A stretch of DNA of 64,000 bases from Methanosphaera sp. BMS (GTDB taxonomy: Archaea; Methanobacteriota; Methanobacteria; Methanobacteriales; Methanobacteriaceae), in assembly GCF_003268005.1 (NCBI RefSeq), contig NZ_CP014213.1, forward strand, positions 1,674,001-1,738,000, read 5' to 3'. Below the pieces are notes generated by a model, which did no database searches, was not told where the DNA came from, and saw only the letters and a program-made list of their open reading frames with translations. The first letter of the stretch is position 1, and every line of letters starts with the position of its first letter. Shown piece after piece: positions 1-10,397 of this stretch. The translations under genes were made by a program, and so were the position numbers.

Positions 1-35
1 AGCAATCGTTGAATAATTCAACTTTTCATAAAAAC

Positions 36-79
36 AAAAAATCTAAAAAAAATCTAAAAAAAATCTAAAAAAAATCAAT
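36..79. repeat. phased A-tract tandem repeat upstream of thiC
   Basis: Four A-runs are separated by ATC(T) at exact 11-bp intervals (ATC at 41, 52, 63 and 74). A-tracts in phase with the helix are known to bend DNA. The repeat ends just before the ribosome binding site of thiC. No thiamine-pyrophosphate riboswitch is visible in the 94 bases before the gene. Confidence 0.6.
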
Positions 80-94
80 AGTGGAGTAATTATC

Positions 95-1399
95 ATGACA
101 CAGATGCAAGAAGCAAAAAAAGGTAATATTACAGAGGCCATGAAAAATGTGGCCGAAAATGAAAAATTAGATGTTGAATACATAAGAAAAATGGTTGCAA
201 AAGGATACATTGCCATTCCTGACAACAATCAGAGAGAAAGCGTTGCAGTTGGCATAGGCCAAAACCTACGTACCAAGGTAAATGCGACAATCGGTACATC
301 CACCGACATCATCGATGTGGATATGGAACTGGAAAAGGCAAAGATAGCCGAAGAAGCTGGTGCCGATACACTGATGGAATTAAGTATCGGAGGAGACCTG
401 GATGCCATAAGAAGACGCGTACTTAAAAATACCGAAAAACCTGTTGGAAGCGTACCCATATATCAAACAGCGGTTGAATCAATACAAAACAATGGATCTG
501 CAATATACATGGATTCAGATGATATGATAAAGAATATTGAAAAACAGGCCAAAGATGGAATAGACTTTATGGCAATACACTGCTCCGTTAACAGGGAGAC
601 ATTGAAAAGATTAAAACATGAAGACAGAAAAGGCGGACTGGTAAGCAGGGGAGGATCATTCATATCCTCATGGATGGTTGAAAATGATGCCGAAAACCCG
701 TTATATGAAAACTATGACCAGATATTGGACATCACAGAGGAGTATGATGTATGTTTAAGTATGGCAAATGCCATGAGAGCAGGGGCCTTGACCGATTCTA
801 CCGACAGGGCACAAATCCAAGAACTAATAGTTCTCGGAGAACTTGTGGACAGAGCCAGGCAAAGAGGAGTTCAAACAATAGTTGAAGGACCGGGACATAT
901 ACCTATAAATGAGATTGAAACGAACATCAACATTCAAAAGAAAATGTGTAAAAATGCTCCATTTTACATGTTAGGTCCAATAGTAACAGATATTGCACCT
1001 GCATATGACCATATTGTATCGGCTATTGGAGCTGCCCAATGTGCAAGATATGGTGCAGACTTCATCTGTTATGTAACACCGGCAGAACACTTGGCATTAC
1101 CTGGACGTCAGGACGTGAAAGATGGAGTAATAGCTACCAGAATTGGAGCTCACGCAGGGGACATAGCAGTCGATATGGACAGATTTGGAGAAGATGACAT
1201 CAGGATGGCGGATGCCAGAAAATCATTAAACTGGAACAAGCAATACTCATGTGCCTTGTGGCCGGAAGATGCTAAGGCAATAAGGGACAAAAGACCACCT
1301 GAAGAGGCAGATACATGTACAATGTGTGGAAATTACTGTGCGATAAAAATAGTTAACAAGTGGTTGGATAAAGCCAGTACCGATACATTTGATGATTAA
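95..1399 (+). CDS. thiC: phosphomethylpyrimidine synthase ThiC (copy 1)
   Basis: This radical-SAM enzyme converts aminoimidazole ribotide to hydroxymethylpyrimidine phosphate, the pyrimidine half of thiamine. The 434-residue protein covers the whole family length, including the conserved VEGPGH and YVTPAEHL segments. The C-terminal iron-sulfur motif reads CTMCGNYC, i.e. CX2CX3C, one residue shorter than the bacterial CX2CX4C; the second copy in this window shares that spacing. The ATG at 95 is preceded by GTGGAG at 81-86. A paralog of 425 residues lies at 18965. The gene is convergent with trkA and a hairpin separates them. Function is confident; why two copies are kept is not known. Confidence 0.93.
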   Translation: MTQMQEAKKGNITEAMKNVAENEKLDVEYIRKMVAKGYIAIPDNNQRESVAVGIGQNLRTKVNATIGTSTDIIDVDMELEKAKIAEEAGADTLMELSIGGDLDAIRRRVLKNTEKPVGSVPIYQTAVESIQNNGSAIYMDSDDMIKNIEKQAKDGIDFMAIHCSVNRETLKRLKHEDRKGGLVSRGGSFISSWMVENDAENPLYENYDQILDITEEYDVCLSMANAMRAGALTDSTDRAQIQELIVLGELVDRARQRGVQTIVEGPGHIPINEIETNINIQKKMCKNAPFYMLGPIVTDIAPAYDHIVSAIGAAQCARYGADFICYVTPAEHLALPGRQDVKDGVIATRIGAHAGDIAVDMDRFGEDDIRMADARKSLNWNKQYSCALWPEDAKAIRDKRPPEEADTCTMCGNYCAIKIVNKWLDKASTDTFDD

Positions 1400-1449
1400 A
1401 TCGCTACGGCCTTTAGTGAAATATCCTGACGGATAATGAAAAAAAATTT

Positions 1450-1470
1450 AATAGGAAGAATATTCCTATT
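1450..1470. terminator. bidirectional hairpin between thiC and trkA
   Basis: A perfect 8-bp stem (AATAGGAA / TTCCTATT) with a 5-base loop lies between two convergent genes and is flanked by A- and T-rich runs on either side. It could end transcription in both directions. Its GGAA-N5-TTCC core resembles an NrpR site but the spacing is one base short. Confidence 0.5.
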
Positions 1471-1505
1471 ATCACTCCTTTTAAAAAATAGATTAACGTA
1501 ATTTA

Positions 1506-2159
1506 TTATGGTGCAAAGAACTTTGTAACCTCTTTAACATAGTCTGCCTTTGACAGTACCGATATCTTCTGATTCTTATGGAATACTGTATCTTTTTGTG
1601 GTATAATCAAATCGTCATCATCATAAACAGCACATACAACATAATTCTCAGTTGGACTATAATCAAGCACACGTTTTCCATATAGCTGACTGTTTTCTAT
1701 CCTTAAATCCAAAAGTTCCGTGGAACCTCTACCGAGCACTATCAAATCGGCTACTTTCGGCCTTGTAATAACCCTTTCTAAATATGCTGCCACGGTTGAT
1801 TCAGGGCTTACTGTAATATCCACGCCTACCTTCTTAAATGCATCCACGTGGGCCAAATCGTTTACACGTGCAATAACCTTTTTTACGTTCTCGTAATCCT
1901 GACATAACACTGACGCCAATAGATTTATACTGTCCTTTCCAGTTGCGGCTACAAATACATCCGCATCTGCTATATCCGCATCTTCCAATACCTGAATGGA
2001 CGTTGCATCACCATGAATTACCATTGCATCTGTCTGTTCGGCTATCTCTTCTGATTTGGAATATTCACTCTCAATTATAGTTACATTTAAACCTTCTTTA
2101 ATTAATGATTGGGAAAGATTTAATCCAACCCTTCCACCACCAACTATAATCACATACAT
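1506..2159 (-). CDS. trkA: TrkA-type potassium uptake regulatory protein
   Basis: This is a cytoplasmic RCK protein of 217 residues that gates a Trk/Ktr-type potassium channel in response to nucleotide binding. The N-terminal Rossmann fold starts with GGGRVG (residues 7-12), followed by a conserved HGDAT segment and an acidic second strand. Residues from about 135 form the RCK C-terminal ligand domain. A GGTGATT ribosome binding site precedes the ATG. No membrane TrkH partner is in the window. An AT-rich TATA-like element lies about 50-60 bases upstream (around 2207-2217). Confidence 0.88.
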   Translation of the reverse strand: MYVIIVGGGRVGLNLSQSLIKEGLNVTIIESEYSKSEEIAEQTDAMVIHGDATSIQVLEDADIADADVFVAATGKDSINLLASVLCQDYENVKKVIARVNDLAHVDAFKKVGVDITVSPESTVAAYLERVITRPKVADLIVLGRGSTELLDLRIENSQLYGKRVLDYSPTENYVVCAVYDDDDLIIPQKDTVFHKNQKISVLSKADYVKEVTKFFAP

Positions 2160-2261
2160 GAAATAATCACCATAATATAATTCAATATTAATTATTTTAT
2201 CATAGCTAATATAAAAATAATTACACCATCAAACAATAAAAATATTAAACATCAAAAACAG

Positions 2262-2321
2262 ATATTTATATAATATAGTTTAATGAAAAAAGCTCAGAGA
2301 GTAAACTCGAGTTTATAAACT
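2262..2321. promoter_or_regulatory. trkA/lysS divergent region with TATA element and overlapping palindromes
   Basis: The region between divergent trkA and lysS carries a strong TATA-like stretch (TTTATATAA near 2264-2272) in lysS orientation. Downstream of it is a perfect 14-bp palindrome (TAAACTCGAGTTTA, 2302-2315), which overlaps a second perfect 12-bp palindrome (AGTTTATAAACT, 2310-2321). The position just after the TATA element would suit a repressor. Which regulator binds is unknown. A second TATA-like stretch near 2402 may also drive lysS. Confidence 0.4.
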
Positions 2322-2446
2322 TTAAAATTAATATTTCAAAATAAACATAAATTATTTAATGAAAAACTAATTTTAAGATAACAATAATCAATAATAAAGT
2401 TTTATACTTATCTATTTACCTTACAAAAAAATATTTTAGTGATAAA

Positions 2447-4036
2447 ATGAGTAAACATTGGACAGAAAGAATTGCAGAAGAATTAAGTAAAGAAGATAGA
2501 GACGAATATGTAGTCGGTAGTGGAACATCAATTTCCGGTTCAATACATATCGGAAACAGTTGTGATGTATTCATTGCAAACGCGGTGAGTAAAGAATTAA
2601 GAAAACTGGGTAAAAATGCCAGGACATTATGGATTGCAGATGATTATGATCCATTAAGAAAAGTTCCATATCCATTACCTGAATCATACACACAATATCT
2701 GGGACAGCCTTACTATGAAATACCATGTCCTGAAGGTTGTTGTGAAAACTTCGTTGAACACTTCCAAAAACCGTTTACAGATGCACTTGAATCATTTGAT
2801 ATCCAGGATTTGGAAATAAAAAGCGGAGCATACATGTACAAAAATGGCCAATATACCGAAGCTACCAGACTGGCCTTGGAAAATGCCGATAGAATCAGGG
2901 AAATATTCAACGAATACAGAGAACATCCCCTTAAAGATACATGGCTACCATATAACCCCATCTGTAGTGAATGTGGAAGGGTAAATACAACAGAGGCATA
3001 TGACTATGAGGACACCACCGTCAAATACAGATGTGAATGTGGTCATGAAGGTGAAATGGATTATACGACGGGTAAAGGAAAGCTAACCTGGAGAGTAGAA
3101 TGGGCTGCCAGATGGAAAATATTAAACATTACCTGTGAACCATTCGGTAAAGACCATGCCGCCAGTGGTGGTTCATATGATGTAAGTAAAATAATATCCG
3201 AGGAAATATTTGATTATCCTGCACCATATCCTGTTCCATATGAATGGATTACATTAGATGGAGATGCCATGAGTAAATCCAAAGGTGTATTCTTCAGCCC
3301 TGAAGCATGGATTAAAATAGGAAAACCGGAAACGTTAAATTACTTTATATTCAGGAACAAACCATTAAAACCTAAGGATTTCTCCCCTAAAATGGGATTC
3401 TTAGACTTGATGGACCAATATGATAGAGTAGAACGTATTGCATATGACATTGAAGAGGCAAGCAATGAGAAGGAAAAACAGAAACTGACAAAAATCTATG
3501 AAATAGCCCAAATTAATGAAATGACTGATGAAATGCCTTTCCAACCATCATACAGATTCCTGACTGTCAGTTACCAGATAGCTAATGGGGATGCCGCAAA
3601 GATTTATGAAATATTAAAAAACAATCACCAGCTTCCTGCAAGATTGGAAGATGTTTCCTATGAGGACTTATCAGACTGGGACAGACAGACCTATCTTCAA
3701 AGGCTTGAATATGTACATAACTGGTTAGATACATATGCCCCTAAATTTGTTAAATTCCAGGTAATGAAGAAGATGCCTAGAATTGAAATTACTCCTGAAC
3801 AGACAGAGTTTTTAAATCAAATAGCAGACGTACTTGAAAACGAGAGCTTTGAAAATGATGTGGCATTCCATGACAGGATGTATGAAGTTCTTGAATCACT
3901 TGAGATGAAACCTCAAAAGGCGTTCCAGGCAATATATAAAACAATTCTTGGTAAAAAACAGGGCCCTAAAGCGGCTTCATTTGTATTATCATTGGATAAG
4001 GACTTTGTTATAAAAAGATTTAGATTAGAAGAATAG
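2447..4036 (+). CDS. lysS: class I lysyl-tRNA synthetase
   Basis: This enzyme charges tRNA-Lys with lysine using the class I fold that is typical of many archaea instead of the class II LysRS. The HIGH-type signature is HIGN at residues 34-37 and the KMSKS-type signature is AMSKS near residue 274. Zinc-binding cysteine clusters are seen as CPEGCC (about 94-99), CSECGR (about 173) and CECGHE (about 197). The length of 529 residues fits the family. The ATG at 2447 follows a GTGAT ribosome binding site. The gene stands alone between divergent trkA and a convergent regulator gene. Confidence 0.95.
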   Translation: MSKHWTERIAEELSKEDRDEYVVGSGTSISGSIHIGNSCDVFIANAVSKELRKLGKNARTLWIADDYDPLRKVPYPLPESYTQYLGQPYYEIPCPEGCCENFVEHFQKPFTDALESFDIQDLEIKSGAYMYKNGQYTEATRLALENADRIREIFNEYREHPLKDTWLPYNPICSECGRVNTTEAYDYEDTTVKYRCECGHEGEMDYTTGKGKLTWRVEWAARWKILNITCEPFGKDHAASGGSYDVSKIISEEIFDYPAPYPVPYEWITLDGDAMSKSKGVFFSPEAWIKIGKPETLNYFIFRNKPLKPKDFSPKMGFLDLMDQYDRVERIAYDIEEASNEKEKQKLTKIYEIAQINEMTDEMPFQPSYRFLTVSYQIANGDAAKIYEILKNNHQLPARLEDVSYEDLSDWDRQTYLQRLEYVHNWLDTYAPKFVKFQVMKKMPRIEITPEQTEFLNQIADVLENESFENDVAFHDRMYEVLESLEMKPQKAFQAIYKTILGKKQGPKAASFVLSLDKDFVIKRFRLEE

Positions 4037-4120
4037 ATTATTCTTTTAATAATACTTCTTTTTAAAAACCTTTTTTAACTTTTATTCGACATTTTTTATT
4101 TGACTTTTTTTAGTATGAAA

Positions 4121-4993
4121 TTATATGTGTTCAAAGCCATATTTTTCTGTTAATTTTTGTGCACGATGTGATGCATAATTAAGAAATTTATCAATTGAAG
4201 TATCATTTTTAACATTCAATGCACTGATTATATGTTGTGTCTGTTTAGAAATTACATCATAAGTGTATTGACATCTATATGACATGCTTTTATTTACAAA
4301 TGTATACAGTGAATCCTCCTGTTCAACCAGTTTGATAGCTTCATGAAATGAATTGACCACATTAACTATGTCAAAATCCAAATCATAATCTACAAGAGTA
4401 TTCCATGCAAGCCTATGGGCAGATCCGTCAACTTCAACAAAATTAAGTCCATCAAGATCATGAATATCATTAAATTTCTCCTTTTTATCAGACAATAACA
4501 ATAAATTATCCCTTGCAAGTGGTACCGGCTCCAAATTCATCATATAAGCACGTACCGGATCGTCAAAACTCAAAATATCAACCATTCCCTGATTCGTAAG
4601 TTTGATAGCCGATTGCATATCAGTCTGCAGTATACGGACGTCAATATGATATGCCATGGCCAACTGTCTTAGAAATTCACAGGATACAAATCCACCCGAT
4701 ATCGTGACAACATCATCATCCTTTAAACGCTCTTCGTACAACTCGTAATCGGACAAGATGTCCAATGCATAATCAGTCAAAACAGAACCCTTATTTGAAA
4801 CCAGGACCAGTTTCTTATCCAACAATTCTTCAGCCTGTAAAATTCTACGATTCAAGACTGTGTGAGCTATATTCAATGAATTTGCAGCCTTTCTCTGAGA
4901 TTTATGAATATTTATTGCCTTTAACGTGTCAAATAACTTATAATCAAACAGGATGTCATTGACTTCATAATTTAATTTTTTATCTTCAACCAT
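4121..4993 (-). CDS. LysR-like DNA-binding regulator with substrate-binding domain
   Basis: The protein has about 290 residues. Residues 15-70 form a winged helix-turn-helix of the LysR/ModE type (repeated Ala-Ala-x-Leu and Leu-Asn-Arg-Arg pattern). The rest resembles the periplasmic-binding-protein-like ligand domain used by LysR regulators. An in-frame GTG exists at 5002, but the ATG at 4993 has GAAGTG six bases upstream and is preferred. It diverges from hxlB across about 130 bases, so hxlB is a plausible target. The effector is not evident. An alternative reading is a ModE-like oxyanion sensor. Confidence 0.65.
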   Translation of the reverse strand: MVEDKKLNYEVNDILFDYKLFDTLKAINIHKSQRKAANSLNIAHTVLNRRILQAEELLDKKLVLVSNKGSVLTDYALDILSDYELYEERLKDDDVVTISGGFVSCEFLRQLAMAYHIDVRILQTDMQSAIKLTNQGMVDILSFDDPVRAYMMNLEPVPLARDNLLLLSDKKEKFNDIHDLDGLNFVEVDGSAHRLAWNTLVDYDLDFDIVNVVNSFHEAIKLVEQEDSLYTFVNKSMSYRCQYTYDVISKQTQHIISALNVKNDTSIDKFLNYASHRAQKLTEKYGFEHI

Positions 4994-5057
4994 GATAGAC
5001 ACTTCAATTAAAATATTTAATAAAAAGTAAATATATATTTTAATATATAATTAAATA

Positions 5058-5074
5058 GGAAATGTTAATTTTCC
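5058..5074. promoter_or_regulatory. inverted repeat in the regulator/hxlB divergent region
   Basis: GGAAA and TTTCC are separated by 7 bases (GGAA-N9-TTCC) in the AT-rich space between the LysR-like gene and hxlB. It may be an operator for the adjacent regulator. The spacing does not fit the NrpR consensus. Confidence 0.3.
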
Positions 5075-5125
5075 ATTAGCAATAATTTTTAAATTATAAT
5101 CGATAAATAAGAGGGTATTATAAAA

Positions 5126-5710
5126 ATGGTATATTATGATGCTGTTAATGAAATAATAAGTAACGTAAAAAAATCAACACAAGAAGTAAATCAAGACGAC
5201 CTTAAAGAAATGATAAACACTATAAAAGAAGCAGATAGCATATTTGTAATGGGATTAGGTCGTTCAGGTTTAGTTGCAAAGGCATTTGCAATGCGTCTAA
5301 TGCACTTAGGATTAAACGTGTATGTTGTAGGTGAAACAATAACTCCTGCAATTACTGAAAAAGACTGTTTAATTGCAATATCCGGTTCCGGTGAAACAAG
5401 CTATATTCTTAGTACCACCGATACTGCAATAGACATAGGCTCCAAGATAATAGCTATTACATCCTATCCTGAAAGTAGTTTAGGTAAAAAATCAGATGTT
5501 GTTGTTGAAGTAAAAGGAAGAACAAAAAATGAAAATGAGCCTAGTTATATAAAAAGACAAATAAGCGGACAACACCAAACACTATCCCCTCTTGGTACAT
5601 TATTCGAGATAAGTGCATTAGTATTCCTGGATTCAACTATTGCACAATTAATGTATGAATATGGCCTGACAGAAAAAGATTTAAAAGCAAGACATACCGT
5701 GTTAGAATAA
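5126..5710 (+). CDS. hxlB: 6-phospho-3-hexuloisomerase (SIS domain)
   Basis: This enzyme interconverts D-arabino-3-hexulose 6-phosphate and fructose 6-phosphate, the isomerase step of the ribulose monophosphate pathway that archaea use to make ribose phosphate. The 194-residue protein is a single SIS domain with the sugar-phosphate loop GLGRSGLVAKAF near residue 43 and ISGSGET near residue 90. Length matches the family. The ATG follows GAGGGT. The partner hexulose-phosphate synthase is not in this window. A LysR-like regulator is divergent. T-rich runs after the stop serve as terminator. Confidence 0.92.
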   Translation: MVYYDAVNEIISNVKKSTQEVNQDDLKEMINTIKEADSIFVMGLGRSGLVAKAFAMRLMHLGLNVYVVGETITPAITEKDCLIAISGSGETSYILSTTDTAIDIGSKIIAITSYPESSLGKKSDVVVEVKGRTKNENEPSYIKRQISGQHQTLSPLGTLFEISALVFLDSTIAQLMYEYGLTEKDLKARHTVLE

Positions 5711-5802
5711 AGAATCCTAACACACTTTTTTTATTTGAAAAATCACTTTTTTATATCTTTAATCACATTTTTTAGACTCCATCCATGCCATTAAAAAGTT
5801 GG

Positions 5803-6075
5803 CTATATTACCACCAAATTTATCTGTTCATCCACATCGCTATATCTTATCTCCACTACCTCACTTTTTATTTCATCAATGTTAATATCCACCGTTTGAT
5901 GAAGCAATTGTCCCTGCAGACGCAGCGTCAGTATCAGTTCATCATCATCATTTATATTCAATAATATTCCGGGAATGAAAACCCTGTTAAATGATATTTC
6001 AACAAGCGAGTTTTCAGTGAAGTTATCTATGATAAAATCATTCAGGTTATCTTCCTTAATAGTTATAGTTTCCAT
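5803..6075 (-). CDS. small uncharacterised protein closing the fwd operon
   Basis: This 90-residue acidic, beta-rich protein begins 4 bases after the fwdC stop and is evidently co-transcribed with the formylmethanofuran dehydrogenase genes. The central part (VEISFNRVFIPGILLNI, then LQGQLLHQTVDINIDE) looks like a small beta-barrel and resembles, from memory, DUF2097-type proteins of Methanobacteriales; that assignment is uncertain. It has no cysteines, no signal peptide and no membrane segment. A role in assembly or stability of the dehydrogenase is possible from position alone. Confidence 0.6.
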   Translation of the reverse strand: METITIKEDNLNDFIIDNFTENSLVEISFNRVFIPGILLNINDDDELILTLRLQGQLLHQTVDINIDEIKSEVVEIRYSDVDEQINLVVI

Positions 6076-6079
6076 AATA

Positions 6080-6871
6080 TTACCTGACTTTTACCCATAG
6101 CTGGCCCTTACCGTTTGCTCCGATATCACCAATATATAAATCATAGCTGCCGAAGAAATATTTGTTGTTTATAAGGGGATTACATACTCTTTCCTTACGT
6201 TTGAATCCTTGAAGCATATCCTTTATGTGGCCATTTACAACTATGACTCCCTTTTTCATCTGTCCACCGGGCCAGCTTTCAACATCACCGTCTATCTGTA
6301 TAAATCCTCCGGCCATATGAACTCCGGGCAGTATGTCACAGTTTCCCTTGATGTGTATATAACCGTTCAGCATACAGTCTGCCAGTTGTTTTCCCGCATT
6401 TTTTTCAATTATGATTGTTCCACCATTCATTCCACGCCATTCACCCACATATGATGAACCGCAGAATTCACGTACGCTCCCGTTTACCTCTATCAATCCA
6501 CCGGTCATTTCCCGTCCAAGGTAGCTTTCGGCGTTACCGTTTATTATCAGATGTCCACCTGACATCATTGCCCCCGCATGCAAATCAACATCACCGTTGG
6601 CTATGATTATGCCACAGGACATTTCATTTCCAATGTATTTTATCCTGCCAAGCTCTCCATTGATTATTACTTTGCAGTCGCGTGGCTTATCAGCACTGCC
6701 CTCTACTTCCACGTCAAAGAATTCATTCAGTTTCTTCTTTCTGTTTCCCTGATAGACTATGACTTCATTTAGTTTATCCATGCTTTTGTCATACAATAGT
6801 TCAGGCAGAACATTGTCAAATTCCAGCGGAATTTTTACCTGCCTTTTCAATGACAACCTGATTGTCCTCAT
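6080..6871 (-). CDS. fwdC: formylmethanofuran dehydrogenase subunit C
   Basis: FwdC is the structural beta-helix subunit that bridges the FwdA hydrolase and FwdB redox subunits in the first step of CO2-dependent methanogenesis. The 263-residue protein shows the expected repeated glycine pattern of the GltS C-terminal-like right-handed helix (for example MSGGHLIINGNA, MTGGLIEVNGSV, MAGGFIQIDGDV). A GGAGGTG ribosome binding site lies inside the end of fwdA, and the start is one base past the fwdA stop, so translation is probably coupled. Confidence 0.94.
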   Translation of the reverse strand: MRTIRLSLKRQVKIPLEFDNVLPELLYDKSMDKLNEVIVYQGNRKKKLNEFFDVEVEGSADKPRDCKVIINGELGRIKYIGNEMSCGIIIANGDVDLHAGAMMSGGHLIINGNAESYLGREMTGGLIEVNGSVREFCGSSYVGEWRGMNGGTIIIEKNAGKQLADCMLNGYIHIKGNCDILPGVHMAGGFIQIDGDVESWPGGQMKKGVIVVNGHIKDMLQGFKRKERVCNPLINNKYFFGSYDLYIGDIGANGKGQLWVKVR

Positions 6872-6872
6872 A

Positions 6873-8597
6873 TTAATCCACCTCCGAATAGTTTATATCA
6901 AACCGCGTGTCCGGTTTAATGTAATGATTGTTTACCCCATAGTTTTCATACTTTATGGTGTAGTACTTGTTAAATAGGGGCCGTATTGATTTGATTAATT
7001 CCTTTTCCTTATCCTCCATTCCACATACATTACACCATAGATGATTACTTTTTACCAGTTTAACTATTTGTCCATCCTTTACGAGTATATTTCCATCTTT
7101 AATTGTGTATAAACTGTTTAACAGTTTATTCTCCAGTATTTTGGAGTTGGACTTTAATGTAGCGTCAAAGTCATCAACGTCAATATCATATACGCTCACG
7201 TCGGCCTTGGCATTTAAGCCCAAATGTCCCCTGTCATTTAATCCAAGTATCTTTGCCGGACTTGCACGGGTTATTACTGCAATGTCGTTCCAGGAGTATT
7301 CCCTATCATATGATGCTATTGCAGTACGTCGTGTTGCCCAATTATGCACATGATTATCAAGCATGTCATTTAATTTTTCATTACTCATAAGCCAGCTTAT
7401 CACCCTTGGATATCTGATGAATGGCCCACCATTCGGTGAATCTGTAGTCAATGCAATTTTCCATGGATTCTTTACTCCCAGGAAGAATTCCAATCCAACT
7501 GCCCATTGCAGTACACTTACGGGTGCCCTTTTGGAGTATATTGATGGTATTAATCCTGATGCCGTTTCCACTTCTATGTCCTTGTTAGCCCATTTTAATC
7601 CCGTCAGCCTGAATAAATCATACTCCATCGGTGCATCTGCAGTCATTGTTGTAGTTTCATCAAATGTTATCTGGCCGATATCACATGTCAGGTGATCGTT
7701 TTTGTTGATGTAGTCTATCAGTTCTGTAGCACCGGATGTTACATCCCTCCAGCTTGTTCCCTTGTATGCATGGAACTGTACGTGTGTACAGTGGAGTATC
7801 TGGTCACGTTCCACATTCTTATTCTTCTTCAATCCCTTGACGCAGTCAAATGTTTCAAGTGTTGTCTCATAGTTTCCAGGATGACCTAGGTCGTTTGTAT
7901 GAACATGTACGGAATGGGGCAGTCCAAGTCTCTCATTAACCTTTGTCAGTGATGTTATGACCTGTCTTCCTGTTACGTTCCAGTGAGGCTCCGGATCATC
8001 CAATCCATCCACGTTCTTTCCCCAACCCCATGCTTCACTTCCGCATGGATTTACAATCTTAATACCGTACCCTTTTGCCAATTTCAGCCATTTGGAGATG
8101 AATACTGTTAAATCATCCATGTTGTTGTCTCTTACATACTTCAGCATGAACCAGTTGTTTCCGAATAGGGTTAATGTGGGAATATCCAAGTTTGGAATGC
8201 TTTCTATTTCTTCATGTGCATGTTTTGCCTCTAGTGGCGGTACTGCTGCTTCTGTGACTGTAGTGTAACCCATCTTGGTATATCGGTATCCTATTGTCGG
8301 ACATGACGGTATTGAAAAGCCCGTTTCAAATCCCTGTACAGAGTTTGGTGCCTTCTTAATTCCACGTCTTGTATCCTCCGGTCGGTATAGTCTTCCTACG
8401 GCCAACTTTGGACCTGCTATGTGTGAATGCAGATCCACTCCGCCGGGCATTACCAGCTTACCTGATACGTCCAGCACTTTAGCATCTTTTGACACGGCAT
8501 CCGTGATGAATCCATCCCTGATTAGAATGTCCTTTGTTTCACCATTAATGTTATTTTTGGGATCAAATACGACCCCTCCTTTCAATATATATTCCAT
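6873..8597 (-). CDS. fwdA: formylmethanofuran dehydrogenase subunit A (amidohydrolase)
   Basis: FwdA condenses formate, made by FwdB, with methanofuran. The 574-residue protein is a complete binuclear-zinc amidohydrolase. It has the H57-x-H59 pair in DLHSH, K180 in the position of the carboxylated lysine, His residues at about 231-239 and 269-272, and D386 in LTTDSPNGG. All metal ligands are therefore kept. The start codon overlaps the fwdB stop by one base (TAATG), which indicates translational coupling. Nothing suggests decay, although methanol-reducing Methanosphaera species are not known to run this reaction for energy. Confidence 0.96.
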   Translation of the reverse strand: MEYILKGGVVFDPKNNINGETKDILIRDGFITDAVSKDAKVLDVSGKLVMPGGVDLHSHIAGPKLAVGRLYRPEDTRRGIKKAPNSVQGFETGFSIPSCPTIGYRYTKMGYTTVTEAAVPPLEAKHAHEEIESIPNLDIPTLTLFGNNWFMLKYVRDNNMDDLTVFISKWLKLAKGYGIKIVNPCGSEAWGWGKNVDGLDDPEPHWNVTGRQVITSLTKVNERLGLPHSVHVHTNDLGHPGNYETTLETFDCVKGLKKNKNVERDQILHCTHVQFHAYKGTSWRDVTSGATELIDYINKNDHLTCDIGQITFDETTTMTADAPMEYDLFRLTGLKWANKDIEVETASGLIPSIYSKRAPVSVLQWAVGLEFFLGVKNPWKIALTTDSPNGGPFIRYPRVISWLMSNEKLNDMLDNHVHNWATRRTAIASYDREYSWNDIAVITRASPAKILGLNDRGHLGLNAKADVSVYDIDVDDFDATLKSNSKILENKLLNSLYTIKDGNILVKDGQIVKLVKSNHLWCNVCGMEDKEKELIKSIRPLFNKYYTIKYENYGVNNHYIKPDTRFDINYSEVD

Positions 8598-9940
8598 TAT
8601 AATGCCCCATCCTTTTGTTTTAAGGAGTTAACCCTTTGCTTTAACTGATTTAATATCCACCAGTCGGAATGACAATTTTCCGGTTTTTCAACTACCTTTT
8701 TCATAAATAGTGGAATTGAATCCATCCTGTATCCGGTACCCTCCGTTTCAACACCTATTCGTGTACTTGGGAGAACTATATCAGATAATTCCGTGTACGG
8801 TCCCCAGTGGGTATCTATCTGTACAACCGGTATGTCAACCAAGTGTCTGATTGAATAACCCGGAAATTGAACTCCTGGATCTGCGGCCACCGCTAAAAAG
8901 AAGTCCGGTTCTCTCCTGTTTAGTAAATCAATTGTGGTTGTTTCTCCAACCATGTATCGTGGATATCCTCTTGAGAAGTCAACTCCATACGGATAACCTG
9001 TCTGTGTTGTCATGGCTATGTTGAAACCGTTTACGTTGAAAAATCCCCTCATAGGCAGCATAGCCCACTTTGTATACCTGTTTAAGTCTTCAATCAATTG
9101 AATCAATATGTCCACATTTCTTTGTTTGGCCAATGTCTGTGACAGTCCCAGTCCGAAGAACAATGAACCGCATTCGGCATTTTTCATGATATCTATCAGT
9201 TCATATATTTTTTCTTTTTTAACTCCTGCCACTTCGTCAACATCCAACTTATTGCCCTTCAAGACCATTCTCATTGCATTAAAGAGTTCATAGTCCTCAT
9301 TCATATTGAATTGTATCCACTCGTCAGATACCTTGGCGGTGTTTGTGTATTTGGGATCCAGCGTTATTACTGTTCTGTCATCACGTCCGTTTGGTCTGAA
9401 ATAGCCCTGCGCAAATGTGGTGTATCGGGATAAGTGTCTTGGATGGTCATCCATTGGATTTGTTCCTATGTATATTATTACATCGGCACGATTTTTTACT
9501 TCTCCCAGCGTCATTACAGGATGACCCACATTCTGAAATGCCTGTATGGAAGTTCCGTGACAGATTGTTGACTGGTTATCTATTACAGAACCAGTACTTT
9601 CTGCCAGTGATATTCCCTCCTTTATTGCCTCTACTGATGTTTCTCCCCATCCATATAATACCGGCCGTTGACTGTTATACAGCAAAGTAGCCACCTTATC
9701 AAGTGCAATATCCCATGTTGTTTCTTCAAGTATTCCATCCGTGTTGCGTATCATTGGATTTAGCAATCTTTGATCCTGGTCGTTTATTATTTTACTTGCA
9801 CCCAATCTACAGGCATGTCGTACTCCCACGATTTTTTTATCCTTCAGGAGATATGTTATGTCGTCACAGTTGTTTCCACAATAGGAACAGCAGCAGTGTC
9901 TTACCTCTTCATCATAATCTGTTATAGGTTTATGTTCCAT
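8597..9940 (-). CDS. fwdB: formylmethanofuran dehydrogenase subunit B (molybdopterin/tungstopterin)
   Basis: FwdB is the redox subunit that reduces CO2 to formate at a Mo- or W-bis-pterin site. The N-terminal 4Fe-4S ligands are visible as CSYCGNNC with a further Cys at about residue 44. The metal ligand is an ordinary cysteine (C127 in STICHGTS), not selenocysteine. The 447-residue length is normal for the family. The gene sits 3 bases after fwdD and overlaps fwdA by one base. Whether Mo or W is used cannot be told from the sequence alone. Confidence 0.95.
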   Translation of the reverse strand: MEHKPITDYDEEVRHCCCSYCGNNCDDITYLLKDKKIVGVRHACRLGASKIINDQDQRLLNPMIRNTDGILEETTWDIALDKVATLLYNSQRPVLYGWGETSVEAIKEGISLAESTGSVIDNQSTICHGTSIQAFQNVGHPVMTLGEVKNRADVIIYIGTNPMDDHPRHLSRYTTFAQGYFRPNGRDDRTVITLDPKYTNTAKVSDEWIQFNMNEDYELFNAMRMVLKGNKLDVDEVAGVKKEKIYELIDIMKNAECGSLFFGLGLSQTLAKQRNVDILIQLIEDLNRYTKWAMLPMRGFFNVNGFNIAMTTQTGYPYGVDFSRGYPRYMVGETTTIDLLNRREPDFFLAVAADPGVQFPGYSIRHLVDIPVVQIDTHWGPYTELSDIVLPSTRIGVETEGTGYRMDSIPLFMKKVVEKPENCHSDWWILNQLKQRVNSLKQKDGAL

Positions 9941-9943
9941 AAT

Positions 9944-10396
9944 TTAACCTCTTTTTATATAAATTGGTAATTGACCCAATGACTGGTCATTATTTGAGGG
10001 ATATTTGTTATATGTTTTTCTCATAAGATCAGCTACCAGTAGTACTTGCCTGTCTGATTTTCTGATTTTACCTTTTATTCCCTTATATGTCGGTATGTTA
10101 CAGCAGTACGTCTCAGGACTGACTATGATGTTTGACCATGGCCCCTTTGGAATAAAAATCATTCCCCTATGTGGTGCGTCATGTGATATATCAACAAATA
10201 AGGTAACTTCACCCCATTTCGTGATAACATCTATCTTATCCCTGGGATTTAAGGATAATAATTCCATATCCTCCTGGTCCATAAATGCGACTGCCGTTGC
10301 TTGTCGGTATTCATCCTTTAATGTTGAACCTTTCTTTTCATAAAAAGCCTGGATGACGCTTGAACCGGTATTGATTATTATATCTAATTCATCCAT
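9944..10396 (-). CDS. fwdD: formylmethanofuran dehydrogenase subunit D
   Basis: FwdD supplies the molybdopterin-dinucleotide-binding domain that packs on FwdB. The 150-residue protein carries the double-psi beta-barrel pattern (ATAVAFMDQEDM, then LNPRDKIDV) and the conserved HDAPHRGMIFIPKGPWSN segment that contacts the pterin cofactor. It lies one base after fwdG and three before fwdB, in the same operon. No unusual features are seen. Confidence 0.93.
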   Translation of the reverse strand: MDELDIIINTGSSVIQAFYEKKGSTLKDEYRQATAVAFMDQEDMELLSLNPRDKIDVITKWGEVTLFVDISHDAPHRGMIFIPKGPWSNIIVSPETYCCNIPTYKGIKGKIRKSDRQVLLVADLMRKTYNKYPSNNDQSLGQLPIYIKRG

Positions 10397-10397
10397 T

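Noticed and set aside
1-94. TPP riboswitch upstream of thiC
   Set aside because: No conserved CTGAGA or ACCTGA elements; the stretch is A-tract repeat. The region before the second thiC also lacks them.
1451-1467. NrpR operator between thiC and trkA
   Set aside because: Spacing is GGAA-N5-TTCC, not N6, and it lies at the 3' ends of two convergent genes, so a terminator hairpin is more likely.
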